Made by a program: the position numbers and the translations under genes
The notes under the pieces: model-generated
What the model was told of the DNA's origin: nothing
The model's input: the letters and a program-made list of their open reading frames with translations, nothing else
The model's database searches: none
Shown here: piece after piece, positions 16,271 to 24,863 of the stretch
Numbering within the stretch: the stretch's first letter is position 1
Layout of the letters: every line of letters begins with the position of its first letter
Assembly: GCA_963169455.1 (NCBI GenBank)
Contig: CAUJDW010000076.1
Coordinates: 1 to 42,421 of the forward strand
DNA from: Bacteroidota bacterium
GTDB lineage: Bacteria > Bacteroidota > Bacteroidia > Chitinophagales > Saprospiraceae
Length of the DNA: 42,421 bases
Reading direction: 5' to 3'

Positions 16271-18415
16271 TTATGCTAACAATTGGTAGGTGAGCAGGCT
16301 GCCCAGGTAAGCAAGCCCGCTCATGAAGGCGAACTGAACCAGAGGCCACTTCCAGCTCTTCGTCTCGCGGCGCACGACGGCCAGGGTGCTCATGCATTGC
16401 ATGGCAAACACGTAGAAGATCAGCAGAGACAAGGAAACCGCCAGGCTGTACACCGGCCTGCCGGTGAGGGGATCCCGTTCCTGGGCCATGCGGTCGCGAA
16501 CCGAATACTCATCGTCTGCGCTCCCGATGCTGTAAATAGTGGCCATGGTGCCAACGAATACTTCGCGGGCCGCAAAAGAGGTAACCAGCGCTATGCCGAT
16601 CTTCCAGTCAAAACCCAGGGGACGGATGGCCGGCTCTATAAACTTGCCGATATGCCCGGCGAAGGAAGCTTCGATACTGCGTGCCGCGATGAGGTTTTCG
16701 GTGGCCACCTCATCCAGTTGCTGCTCCTGCGCCTGTTGCCGGGCCTGTTGCCGGGCTTCGGCCATTCCGGCCGGGGGGCCGTAGCTGGCCAACACCCACA
16801 ATACGATGGAAATGGCCATGATGATGCGCCCGGCTTCCCAGATGAAGGAGCGCACTTTTTCCCAGACGGTGAGCAGGACATTGCGCATCACCGGAGGGCG
16901 GTATTCCGGCAGTTCCAGCATGAGGTAGCTGCTTTCCCGCGTTTTCAGTATCCATTTGAATACGAGGGCGGACAGCAATGCCGCCGCGATGCCCAGCAGG
17001 TACAGCCCCATAAAAGCCAGGCCCTGTATATTGAAAAAACCGGCTACGGTTTTCGGCGGCACGACAAAGCCGATGAGCACGGTATATACCGGAATGCGGG
17101 CCGAGCAACTGATCAGCGGAGTCACCAGGATAGTGATGAGGCGCTCCCGCCAGTTCCCGATGGTGCGGGTGCTCATAATGGCGGGAATAGCGCAGGCGCC
17201 GCCGGAAATGAGCGCCACAATACTGCGGCCGTTCAGGCCGAAAAACTGCATCAGGCGGTCAAACATATAGGCCGCACGGGCCATATATCCTACCTCCTCC
17301 AGCAAGGAGATCAGGAAAAAAAGTATGGCGATCTGGGGAATAAAAACCAGGATGCCGCCAAGGCCCGCCAGGACGCCGTCGGTGAGCAGAGCGGAAAACC
17401 AGCCGGCGGGCAGATTGTCCTGCACCAGGCTGCCGGCAAAGGAGAAAAAAACTTCGATCAGGTCCATCGGATAAGCGGCCCAGGAATAGATAGCCTGAAA
17501 AACGGCCAACATGAGGGCCAGGAATATCAGCGGCCCGGCGAAGGGGTGGGTCAACAGGGCATCCAGCTTTTCGGTGGCGGGCGGCCCCTCCTTCCGGGCG
17601 CTGCGAATGGCCTGCTTCACCATGGGCGTAAACTTGTCGTAACGCTGCATGGTCTCATCAACCTGCGAACGAAGAGAGGTGAAATGGTGGCGCTCCACCG
17701 CTTCTCCGATACTTTTGCGCTGGGCTTCCGACAGAAAAGGCAGCCAGGAGTGATGGTGGGCGATGACCAGCGCCTGGTAATAACCTGTGCCGGGCACTAT
17801 CTGCTGAACTGCTTCCGCAACCGGCTGTTCCGTGGCGCCGGGCTTGTAAAACAGCGGCGGCCTTTTCCCGGCATCCAGCCCCTCGCGAAGCAGCTGGAGC
17901 TCCCGCTTCAGCGTTTCCATGCCAAAACCGGTGCGCCCGCTGAGTTTGACGACCGGCACCTCCAACTCCCGCGAAAGGGCGAAGGGGTCGGCCTGCACCC
18001 CCTCCTTATCCGCCACATCAGCCATGTTGAGGGCCAGGATTACCGGTATGCCAAGGTCGCGCAGCTGTGTGAGCAGCAGGAGGTGTTTTTCCAGCCTGGT
18101 GACATCAGCAATGTAAACCGCTGCATCCGGATAATTCTCATCGGAAGGGTTAGACAAGGACTGGACGACGATCCGCTCGTCGAGGGAGGTGGGATACAAA
18201 CTATAAGTGCCGGGGAAATCGACGATCCGGACTTCCGTCTCGTCCGGCAAGGTGGTTTTGCCGAGCTTCTTGTCGACGGTGACGCCGGGGAAATTGCCCA
18301 CCTTTTGCCGAAGCCCGGTGAGCTGATTAAAAACCGAGGATTTCCCGCAGTTGGGGTTTCCCAAGAGGGCGACGGTAAAGGGGCGCGTCATTTGCCGGGG
18401 GCCATCATTCATCAT
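16271..18415 (-). CDS. feoB: Ferrous iron transporter B
   Basis: About 714 aa. It is the GTP-gated inner membrane Fe(II) permease. The N-terminal G domain has G1 GNPNCGKSSVFNQLTG, G2 around PGVTVDK, G3 DFPGTYSLYP and G4 LNMAD. A helical spacer follows, then a polytopic membrane domain with the two inverted gate repeats (EEVGYMARAAYMFDRLM, SGGACAIPAIMSTRTI, then AAREVFVGTMATIYSIG). The start is chosen from an ATGA overlap: the ATG at 18415 shares bases with the feoA stop at 18412-18414, indicating translational coupling. Confidence 0.96.
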   Translation of the reverse strand: MMNDGPRQMTRPFTVALLGNPNCGKSSVFNQLTGLRQKVGNFPGVTVDKKLGKTTLPDETEVRIVDFPGTYSLYPTSLDERIVVQSLSNPSDENYPDAAVYIADVTRLEKHLLLLTQLRDLGIPVILALNMADVADKEGVQADPFALSRELEVPVVKLSGRTGFGMETLKRELQLLREGLDAGKRPPLFYKPGATEQPVAEAVQQIVPGTGYYQALVIAHHHSWLPFLSEAQRKSIGEAVERHHFTSLRSQVDETMQRYDKFTPMVKQAIRSARKEGPPATEKLDALLTHPFAGPLIFLALMLAVFQAIYSWAAYPMDLIEVFFSFAGSLVQDNLPAGWFSALLTDGVLAGLGGILVFIPQIAILFFLISLLEEVGYMARAAYMFDRLMQFFGLNGRSIVALISGGACAIPAIMSTRTIGNWRERLITILVTPLISCSARIPVYTVLIGFVVPPKTVAGFFNIQGLAFMGLYLLGIAAALLSALVFKWILKTRESSYLMLELPEYRPPVMRNVLLTVWEKVRSFIWEAGRIIMAISIVLWVLASYGPPAGMAEARQQARQQAQEQQLDEVATENLIAARSIEASFAGHIGKFIEPAIRPLGFDWKIGIALVTSFAAREVFVGTMATIYSIGSADDEYSVRDRMAQERDPLTGRPVYSLAVSLSLLIFYVFAMQCMSTLAVVRRETKSWKWPLVQFAFMSGLAYLGSLLTYQLLA

Positions 18416-18651
18416 TGCAACACGATGCTTGCAGCTTCTTCTTCGCGCAAGGCCAGGTAAAAGTTGTCCACCTTGACATACCAACCGCCGCCAAACGGAG
18501 CTTTGCGAACCACGACGACCTCGCTGCCGGGCAATACCCCCATCGCCATCAGTTTGCTGCCTGCCTGTTCACTGGAATAGTGGGAGACGACGCCTGCCGC
18601 CCCCCGCTTCGCCTTCGACAATTGTTTTCCTCCTGCGGTTAATACTACCAC
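18412..18651 (-). CDS. feoA: Ferrous iron transport protein A
   Basis: A 79-aa SH3-like FeoA protein. Features: QAGSKLMAMGVLPGSEVVVV and the closing LALREEEAASI. FeoA is a small cytosolic partner of FeoB needed for Fe(II) uptake. It overlaps feoB by 4 nt (ATGA). Palindromic sites 100-140 nt upstream may be the iron-responsive operator. Confidence 0.93.
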   Translation of the reverse strand: MVVLTAGGKQLSKAKRGAAGVVSHYSSEQAGSKLMAMGVLPGSEVVVVRKAPFGGGWYVKVDNFYLALREEEAASIVLQ

Positions 18652-18752
18652 TGCGCTTATTTTGATTTAATCTAAATATTCACGCAAAGTTAACACCAAA
18701 ATAGGCCGCGACAGGTATAAAACAGGTGACAAAAATCAGTTCGCGGCAAATT

Positions 18753-18790
18753 TTACCTAACGGAGGCGAAGCAGTACCTAATCTTAGGTA
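18753..18790. promoter_or_regulatory. Candidate metalloregulator site upstream of feoA
   Basis: 18775-18790 is a near-palindrome, TACCTAA-TC-TTAGGTA, and a further half site TTACCTAA lies at 18753-18760, two helical turns upstream. The TTAGG/CCTAA half sites are those used by DtxR/IdeR-type iron repressors, though here in the inverted (CCTAA..TTAGG) order. A second, AT-rich inverted repeat (ATTTA-GAT-TAAAT on the minus strand) lies at about 18664-18676, just upstream of feoA. Function is inferred only from position. Confidence 0.4.
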
Positions 18791-18810
18791 GGATGGTGTG
18801 AATGGCTGCG

Positions 18811-19134
18811 CTAATTCTGGCTGCCCGGCCTGCCGGGGCCATGCAATGGGCTGCCGCTTTTCCCGGGCTTCCAAGCGGCCGCCACAACTTCAGCAGCCTC
18901 ACGCGAGGCGTGAACCTCCCGGGGCCTGCGCACGAAATGGCAGGCATTATGAGGATTGACAAAAACCTGATAAACGACGAAAGAGCCGCCTTTTTCAACT
19001 ATTTCTGCACGGGCCAGCGCATTGGCAGGCAACAGCGCATTCCAGGACTTAGGGAGAACACCCTGCCGTTCCGTCTCGAAATCCATTTCCACGAACCGGT
19101 CGATCAGGGCATAATAGCCAACACCTCTGTGCAT
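18811..19134 (-). CDS. Small hypothetical protein
   Basis: A 107-aa frame with codon use like its neighbours and a plausible composition. The middle (ARAEIVEKGGSFVVYQVFVNPH) could form beta strands and is followed by NACHFVRRPREVHASREAAEVV, a possible helix. I do not recognise a family. The C-terminal 20 residues are Gly/Pro/Ser-rich and may be disordered. It lies alone between feoA and the E1 gene. It could be a chance frame, but no better frame covers the region. Confidence 0.45.
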   Translation of the reverse strand: MHRGVGYYALIDRFVEMDFETERQGVLPKSWNALLPANALARAEIVEKGGSFVVYQVFVNPHNACHFVRRPREVHASREAAEVVAAAWKPGKSGSPLHGPGRPGSQN

Positions 19135-19215
19135 ACTGACAGCATTTAATACTATGGGGAATCTTTACACTATATTTCCAACACCAATAAGGCATTCAGG
19201 GTTGCAATCCCGCAA

Positions 19216-21291
19216 TCAATATGCCAGCAGCCTGCCGATTGCCGCCGAAACCTTTTCGATGGACGGGATCATCGTTTTTTCCAGTATTTCATTCAGGGGG
19301 ATGGCCGGCAGGTTCTCCGAGCCGATGGTGCGGACCGGAGCATCCAGGTATTCGAAGCAGTGCTCCTGGATGCGGGCCGCCACGCTCTGGGCGAAGGTGT
19401 TGTTTACGGGTTCTTCCGTAACGACCAGCACCCGCCCGTGCCGGCGGGCAGCCTCGTAGATGGCTTCCTCATCCAGCGGATACAGGGTTCTCAGGTCGAT
19501 GGCCTCCACCCGGCCAGGGTAATCCTTCGCTGCATTCAGAGCCCAGTGCACACCCATTCCGTAAGTGACTACCGCCAGCGACTCTCCCTGTTCGACAGCT
19601 TCCGGCGCTGCTTCCAGCACAATGCGGGCCTTCCCGAAGGGGATTACATAGTCTTCATCCGGCAACACCGTGCGAGCGGCTTCGGTACCCGGCACTTTGG
19701 ACCAATACAGGCCTTTATGCTCGAAAATGACCACCGGGTTGGGGTCGTAATAGGCCGCCTTGAGCAGCCCTTTCAGGTCGGCGCCGGTGCTCGGATAGGC
19801 AATTTTAATGCCCCGGATATTGGCGACAACGGATTCCACACTGGAAGAGTGATAAGGGCCGCCGCTGCCATAAGCCCCGATGGGAACCCGGATCACGCAG
19901 CTCACCGGCCATTTGCCGTTGGACAGGTAACAGGAACGGCTCACTTCCGTAAACAGCTGGTTAAGCCCCGGCCAGATGTAGTCGGCGAATTGCACCTCGA
20001 CGATGGGCTTCAGGCCCACAGCGGACATGCCCACCGTACTGCCGATAATAAATGCCTCCTGTATAGCCGTATTGAACACCCGCGCCTTGCCAAACTTCTG
20101 GGCCAGTGTAGCTGCTTCCCGGAACACACCCCCCAGGCGCCCCCCTACATCCTGGCCGTAGAGCAGGCATTCCTTATGTTTGCGCATCAGTTCCTCCACG
20201 GCGAACAGGGCGGAATCCACCATGACGTGTTCTTCTCCGCCCTCCGGTTCGCGCCGGCCCTTTTCTTCCGTAACAGGCGTGGGGGCAAAATCGTGGGTGA
20301 AGAGGTCTTCGGGCCTGGGGTTTTCAGCCTCCCTGGCGGCGTTGAAATCCGCCTCCACCAACTGCCGCACCTCTTCCTCCATGGCCAGCAGTTCTTCCTC
20401 GCTGGCCACTTCGTCTTCCAGCAACTGGTTCCGGAAGATGGGATAAGGGTCGCGAAGCTGGTGTTTCTCCAAATCGTCCCGGTACCACTCTTTGCGTACG
20501 CCGGAAGTGTGGTGGTTGAGCAGCGGCACCGGCGCATGCACCAGGAAGGGCCTTCTTTCTTCGCGCACGATCCGGATCACTTCCTGCATGGTGAGGAAAC
20601 ATTCAAAGAAATCGCTGCCATCGATGCTGCGGGCTTCCAGGCCGTGGAAGCCCCTGGTGAATTCCGCGGCGTCCTGGGCGCGGGTTTCGGCCGCATTGGC
20701 GGAAATATCCCAGCCATTGTCCTGCACCACGTAAATGATGGGCAACTGCTTCAGGGCCGCCATCTGGAAAGCCTCGGAAACCTCGCCCTCCGTAACGGAG
20801 GCATCTCCCAATGAGCAAACGACGACCGGTTTTTCAGCGGAGCCGTTTTCTGCCAACCCCATTTTTTCCTTGTACTGAATGCCCATCGCCAGGCCGGTGG
20901 CGGGAATGGCCTGCATGCCGGTGGCGGAGGATTGATGGGGAATCTTGGGTTTGTCCGGATCGCGAAGGCTGGGGTGGGAATAGTAGGTGCGCCCCCCGGA
21001 GAAAGGATCATCCCTTTTGGCCATCAGCTGCAGCATCAGCTCATAAGGCCGCATGCCGATGCCCAGCAGCATGGAGTCATCGCGATAATATGGGGAAAGA
21101 TAGTCCTGGGGCTTGAGCTGCATGGCCACCGCCAGCTGAATGGCCTCATGGCCGCGGGAAGTGGCGTGAACGTATTTGGCGGCGAACTTGAAATTCTGCT
21201 CGTAGGTTTCCGCCATGGACTTGGCTGTAGCCATAAGGCGGAAAGCTTTCAGCAGGGCCTTCCTGGAAATTTTTGGTTTGATTTGGATCAT
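19216..21291 (-). CDS. 2-oxoacid (branched-chain) dehydrogenase E1, fused alpha and beta subunits
   Basis: A 691-aa thiamine diphosphate enzyme that decarboxylates 2-oxo acids, probably branched-chain ones, and passes the acyl group to E2 lipoate. The alpha part (about 1-320) has TSRGHEAIQLAVAMQL, a TPP motif from GDASVTEGE (162-170) to VVQDN (188-192) and the HHTSGVRKEWY loop. The beta part (about 350-691) has GQDVGGRLGGVFREAATL, NTAIQEAFIIGSTVGM, VQFADYIWPGLNQL, PIGAYGSGGPYHSSSVE and TYGMGVHWAL. Such alpha-beta fusions are usual in Bacteroidota. No E2 or E3 gene is in the window. Confidence 0.93.
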   Translation of the reverse strand: MIQIKPKISRKALLKAFRLMATAKSMAETYEQNFKFAAKYVHATSRGHEAIQLAVAMQLKPQDYLSPYYRDDSMLLGIGMRPYELMLQLMAKRDDPFSGGRTYYSHPSLRDPDKPKIPHQSSATGMQAIPATGLAMGIQYKEKMGLAENGSAEKPVVVCSLGDASVTEGEVSEAFQMAALKQLPIIYVVQDNGWDISANAAETRAQDAAEFTRGFHGLEARSIDGSDFFECFLTMQEVIRIVREERRPFLVHAPVPLLNHHTSGVRKEWYRDDLEKHQLRDPYPIFRNQLLEDEVASEEELLAMEEEVRQLVEADFNAAREAENPRPEDLFTHDFAPTPVTEEKGRREPEGGEEHVMVDSALFAVEELMRKHKECLLYGQDVGGRLGGVFREAATLAQKFGKARVFNTAIQEAFIIGSTVGMSAVGLKPIVEVQFADYIWPGLNQLFTEVSRSCYLSNGKWPVSCVIRVPIGAYGSGGPYHSSSVESVVANIRGIKIAYPSTGADLKGLLKAAYYDPNPVVIFEHKGLYWSKVPGTEAARTVLPDEDYVIPFGKARIVLEAAPEAVEQGESLAVVTYGMGVHWALNAAKDYPGRVEAIDLRTLYPLDEEAIYEAARRHGRVLVVTEEPVNNTFAQSVAARIQEHCFEYLDAPVRTIGSENLPAIPLNEILEKTMIPSIEKVSAAIGRLLAY

Positions 21292-21452
21292 GGTTAGGTT
21301 AAAGCTTAAAAAAGCAAACAGTATTACTCTACTATCAAAACGTCAGAAAAACGGGCTGAGTTTCTCTTCCGCGCTGCCGGCATCGGGTTTTTGCCCATCT
21401 TTTTTTACCCTTTCGACGACCCTGGCGGATAGCCCTTTATGGCCTGCCCTCT

Positions 21453-21710
21453 TTATCCCTCTTCGGGTTCCTGCGGCAGGTGCAACAAGTTGCGTACATA
21501 GCGCTCGTTGTTGAAAGGCTCCTCGTTCTTCATCACCTGAAAAATCTCCACGGCCACGCATTGGGCGATCAGCAGCCTGGCGTCCTCTTCGGAATATCCC
21601 TCCCCTTTCAGGCGCTCCAGGGCCTGCGCTGTCTCCGGCGGTTTATTGGCGCTCAGCTGGTTGTTGACCACGGCCAGGAATTGCTGTTTGAGGATATCTT
21701 TGGGGTTCAT
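21453..21710 (-). CDS. Small hypothetical protein coupled to the crotonase gene
   Basis: An 85-aa, helix-rich acidic protein (MNPKDILKQQFLAVVNNQL, AQALERLKGEGYSEEDARLLIAQCVAVEIF). I do not recognise a named family. Its ATG overlaps the crotonase stop as ATGA (21707-21710), so it should be translated with that enzyme and probably functions with it. The 160 nt between its stop and the E1 gene hold no gene. Confidence 0.75.
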   Translation of the reverse strand: MNPKDILKQQFLAVVNNQLSANKPPETAQALERLKGEGYSEEDARLLIAQCVAVEIFQVMKNEEPFNNERYVRNLLHLPQEPEEG

Positions 21711-22495
21711 TCCGCCTTCTGTTTGAATTGTTTAATGGCATTAAGGGTGAAATCCGACAAGACCAGCCTGCCGCTGATGGCGGCGCGGGCTTCCAGCAGG
21801 CTGTCCCAGTGTTCCGTCCCTTCCCAGAAAGCCGCTTTCAGCTGGCGCATCGCTTCGGGGCTGAAGCCGGCCAGTTTTTCCGCCAGGTGAGGCAGGTAGC
21901 TGTCCATCTGCTCAGGGGTGTCGAAAACCTCATTAAAAAGGCCTTTTTCCTGGGCCCAGTGCGCCGTTTTCCACTCCGTAGCGTTGATAGCCAGTTGAGT
22001 CATGGCCGATTTGCCCATCTTCCGTTCCACGGCGGGCCCTACGACGAAGGGGCCGATGCCGATAGCCAGTTCGCTGAGCTTGATGCTGGCCCATTTGGTA
22101 GCGATGCAGTAATCGGTAGCGGCGCACAGCCCTACGCCGCCTCCAACCGCTTTGCCCTGCACCCGCCCGATGATCAGCTTCGGGCATTTCCGCATGGCGT
22201 TGATCACGTTGGCGAAACCCATGAAAAAGCGCTTGCCGCTATCGAAATCTTTGATGGAAGCCAGCTCGTCGAAACTGGCCCCGGCGCAGAAGGTGCGCTC
22301 GCCGGCGCTTCGGAGTATGGCCACTCTGACCGAATCGTCATCTCCTGCAACCCGGATGGCGGCCGCCAGTTGTGACAACAGTGTTGAAGGCAGGGCATTC
22401 TGGGCGGGATGAAAAAAGGTGATAACCGCGATACCCCGGTTGATTTCTATATCTACGGAACCGGATAGGGCCTTCTCCTGCATGGGCTTTTGCAT
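21707..22495 (-). CDS. Enoyl-CoA hydratase/isomerase (crotonase) family protein
   Basis: A 262-aa crotonase-fold enzyme acting on acyl-CoA. The oxyanion-hole segments are CAGASFDELAS and VQGKAVGGGVGLCAATDY. At the position of the first catalytic Glu of classical hydratases (GGGxE) there is a Gly (GGGVG). The second Glu appears kept in SELAIGIG. So it may be an isomerase or atypical hydratase rather than a standard enoyl-CoA hydratase. It lies 87 nt downstream of paaZ on the same strand with its own likely -7 element. The start may be the ATG at 22495 or 22483. Confidence 0.88.
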   Translation of the reverse strand: MQKPMQEKALSGSVDIEINRGIAVITFFHPAQNALPSTLLSQLAAAIRVAGDDDSVRVAILRSAGERTFCAGASFDELASIKDFDSGKRFFMGFANVINAMRKCPKLIIGRVQGKAVGGGVGLCAATDYCIATKWASIKLSELAIGIGPFVVGPAVERKMGKSAMTQLAINATEWKTAHWAQEKGLFNEVFDTPEQMDSYLPHLAEKLAGFSPEAMRQLKAAFWEGTEHWDSLLEARAAISGRLVLSDFTLNAIKQFKQKAE

Positions 22496-22519
22496 TGATT
22501 AAAAACGGAACACCCGCTA

Positions 22520-22545
22520 CGAATGAATGTTCGTTTGCAAATATA
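22520..22545 (-). promoter_or_regulatory. -7 element and overlapping quasi-palindrome at the crotonase gene
   Basis: On the minus strand 22538-22545 reads TATATTTG, an exact TAnnTTTG -7 element. Directly downstream, 22520-22537 is an imperfect palindrome (12 of 18 positions symmetric) of the form GAATGAATG..TTCGTTTG, resembling operators of TetR-family regulators of acyl-CoA metabolism. A repressor bound here would cover the start site. Confidence 0.4.
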
Positions 22546-22581
22546 GGAAATTCTCCGCTTTCGGGCTTTACACCGGCCCTT

Positions 22582-24636
22582 TTATCCTTCCTGTTCCCGC
22601 ATTTTCACCATCGTCAGGATTGTCCCAATGGCCACGGTCTCTCCCGTCTGGCAATACACATCCACCAGCCATTTGACGATCCCTTTGCGCACCGCTTCAT
22701 CCTCCCGTTTTTCCTGGGCTATTTTCTCCTTTACCGTCAGGCGCACGCCGATGGTCATGCCTGCATAAACGGGTTTGGTGAAGCGGAACTCTTCGATGCC
22801 GTAGTTGAGCAGTACCGGCCCTTTGCGGGGCTCCACGAACAGCCCCGCAGCTTTGGAGAGGATATAGTACCCGTGGGCCACCCTTTGTTCGAAAATGGTG
22901 CCTTCCAGCGAAGTGGCGTCAACATGGGCGTAGAAGTGGTCGCCGCTGATGTTGGCAAAATTGACGATATCCGCTTCGGTGACCGTATGCCTGGCGGTCG
23001 TAAAGGTTTCGCTGACTACCAGGTCTTCGAAATATTTTCGGAAGGGGTGTACTTCGTCTTCCTTGTACCGCCCCCCCACCTGATAAACCTGGGTAATGGC
23101 CGATATCATGCTCGGATGGCCCTGGATGGCCGTCCGCTGCAGGTAGTGTTTTACCCCGCGAATGCCGCCCAGTTCCTCGCCGCCTCCGGCGCGGCCCGGG
23201 CCGCCGTGCACCAGCAGGGGCATTGGAGAACCGTGGCCGGTGCTCTCTTTGGCGCTCTCCTCGTTGAGGATGAGGATGCGGCCGTGGAAAGGCGCCGAGC
23301 CCATCACGTAGTTGCGCGCGATGCGCTCGTTGGCCGTAGCGATGGTGCTCACCAGCGACCCCTTACCCATGTTGGCCAGTTCGATGGCCTCATCCAGGTT
23401 TTTGTAGGGCAGGATGGTGCTCACCGGCCCGAAGGCCTCGATGTTGTGCGTAGCCTTTTTATTGAAAGGGTCGTCATTCAGGAAGACGATGGGCGGAAAG
23501 AAAGCGCCCTTTTCCTTATCGGCGCCAACCACTTCAAAGTCGTCCAGGCTTCCGTAAACGGCCTGTGTTTCCCGCGCCAGTTCCTGTACGCGCAGGCGGA
23601 CCTCCTCCACCTGGCTTTTGCTGACCAGGGCGCCCATGCGCACACCCTCCACCTGCGGGTCGCCGATAGTGGTTTGCCGGAGTTCTTTGGCCAGGGCGAT
23701 CTGCACATCCTCCACAAATTCCGCCGGCACGATGATGCGGCGGATGGCCGTGCATTTCTGGCCGCATTTGGTGGTCATCTCCCGCCGCACCTCCCTGATG
23801 AAAAGGTTGAATGTGGCGGTGCCGGGTTCGCCGTCTTCGCCGAGGATGGCGGCATTGAGGCTGTCGGCCTCCATGTTGAAGGGCGCCGCATTTTCGATGA
23901 CTTTCGGATGCGCCCTGAGCATGCGGCCTGTAGCTGCCGAGCCGGTGAACGTGACCACATCCTGGGATGTCACCGAATCCAGGATGCCGATACCCGTGCC
24001 GCAGACGAGCTGCAGGGCTCCCTCGGGCAGGATGCCGGAGTCGATTATATCCCGCACCATGGCTTCGGTGAGGAAAGAGGTCAGTTCCGAAGGCTTGACG
24101 ATGGCGGGCATGCCCGCCAGCAGGTTGGCCGACAGCTTTTCCAGCATGCCCCAGATGGGAAAGTTGAATGCATTGATGTGGATGGCTACGCCATGTTTAG
24201 GCGCCATGATGTGGTGCCCGATGAAAGTACCCTCCTTCGACAAGCTGGCCGCCTCCCCGTCCAGGTAAAAGGTTTTGTCGCCGAGTTGCCGGCGCAGGCT
24301 GGCGTAGGCAAACAAAGTGCCGATCCCCCCCTCAATATCGACCCAGCTATCGGCCTTCGTGGCCCCGGTCCGGTAGCTGAAGGGGTAGTATTTCTTCCGG
24401 ATACCGTGCAGGTGCAGGGCCAGTTTCTTGAGCATCAGGCCGCGCTCCCGGAAGGTCATCTTCCGCAACCTCGGGCCGCCGACCGAACGGGCGTAGTCCA
24501 TCATGGCGTCGTAGTGGAGCCCTTCGCTTCCGCAGGTGGCTATCAGCGCTCCGGTAATGGCGTCGTACTGCGGCAGCCCGCCGCCTTCGTGGGGCGCCCA
24601 CTCTCCGAGGGCGTAATTGTGCAATTTATTGGACAT
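22582..24636 (-). CDS. paaZ: Bifunctional oxepin-CoA hydrolase / semialdehyde dehydrogenase PaaZ
   Basis: A 684-aa cytosolic fusion (E. coli PaaZ is 681 aa) that opens oxepin-CoA and oxidises the resulting aldehyde in phenylacetate degradation. The N-terminal aldehyde dehydrogenase (about 1-510) has [11 protein letters not shown], the catalytic Glu in NMEADSLN (E256) and the catalytic Cys in GQKCTAIRR (C295), the same numbers as in E. coli. The C-terminal MaoC-like hydratase (about 535-684) has [14 protein letters not shown] with D566 and H571 in the D-x4-H spacing of the E. coli active site. The ATG at 24636 (MSNKLHNY) fits the family; an upstream ATG at 24672 overlaps the promoter. Confidence 0.95.
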   Translation of the reverse strand: MSNKLHNYALGEWAPHEGGGLPQYDAITGALIATCGSEGLHYDAMMDYARSVGGPRLRKMTFRERGLMLKKLALHLHGIRKKYYPFSYRTGATKADSWVDIEGGIGTLFAYASLRRQLGDKTFYLDGEAASLSKEGTFIGHHIMAPKHGVAIHINAFNFPIWGMLEKLSANLLAGMPAIVKPSELTSFLTEAMVRDIIDSGILPEGALQLVCGTGIGILDSVTSQDVVTFTGSAATGRMLRAHPKVIENAAPFNMEADSLNAAILGEDGEPGTATFNLFIREVRREMTTKCGQKCTAIRRIIVPAEFVEDVQIALAKELRQTTIGDPQVEGVRMGALVSKSQVEEVRLRVQELARETQAVYGSLDDFEVVGADKEKGAFFPPIVFLNDDPFNKKATHNIEAFGPVSTILPYKNLDEAIELANMGKGSLVSTIATANERIARNYVMGSAPFHGRILILNEESAKESTGHGSPMPLLVHGGPGRAGGGEELGGIRGVKHYLQRTAIQGHPSMISAITQVYQVGGRYKEDEVHPFRKYFEDLVVSETFTTARHTVTEADIVNFANISGDHFYAHVDATSLEGTIFEQRVAHGYYILSKAAGLFVEPRKGPVLLNYGIEEFRFTKPVYAGMTIGVRLTVKEKIAQEKREDEAVRKGIVKWLVDVYCQTGETVAIGTILTMVKMREQEG

Positions 24637-24669
24637 GGGCGTAAATGGTTTAATTTGGTTGACAAGGGG

Positions 24670-24701
24670 CAAAAGTACGGGAAATGGGGTGCATTAGCAA
24701 A
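24670..24701 (-). promoter_or_regulatory. paaZ promoter
   Basis: On the minus strand: TTTG (24701-24698), 20 nt, then TACTTTTG (24677-24670), a good match to the Bacteroidota -33/-7 promoter. The predicted start site is about 27 nt upstream of the paaZ ATG at 24636, which supports that start over 24672. Confidence 0.65.
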
Positions 24702-24818
24702 GAGGTGGATGCGGGGCTGTTTTTGTGATGTACTATTTGCTTCGGGCGCAGGGCTTCGAAGCCAGCCTTCGGGAAATTGTTATTTGGCCGTATGGTTATA
24801 TTGTCAGCTTAACGGCTG

Positions 24819-24849
24819 TTTGAAAAACTTCACCAAAAAACTATATTTG
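24819..24849 (+). promoter_or_regulatory. Promoter of the TIR gene, giving a near-leaderless mRNA
   Basis: TTTG (24819-24822), exactly 19 nt, then TATATTTG (24842-24849): a consensus Bacteroidota promoter. Only 14 nt separate the -7 element from the ATG at 24864, so the transcript should carry a leader of about 8 nt and no ribosome binding site. Confidence 0.7.
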
Positions 24850-24863
24850 AAAAAAAGTACTCC

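Noticed and set aside
16283-18460. 725-aa + strand frame
   Set aside because: Antisense to feoB; composition is His/Gln/Gly-rich without membrane or domain pattern.
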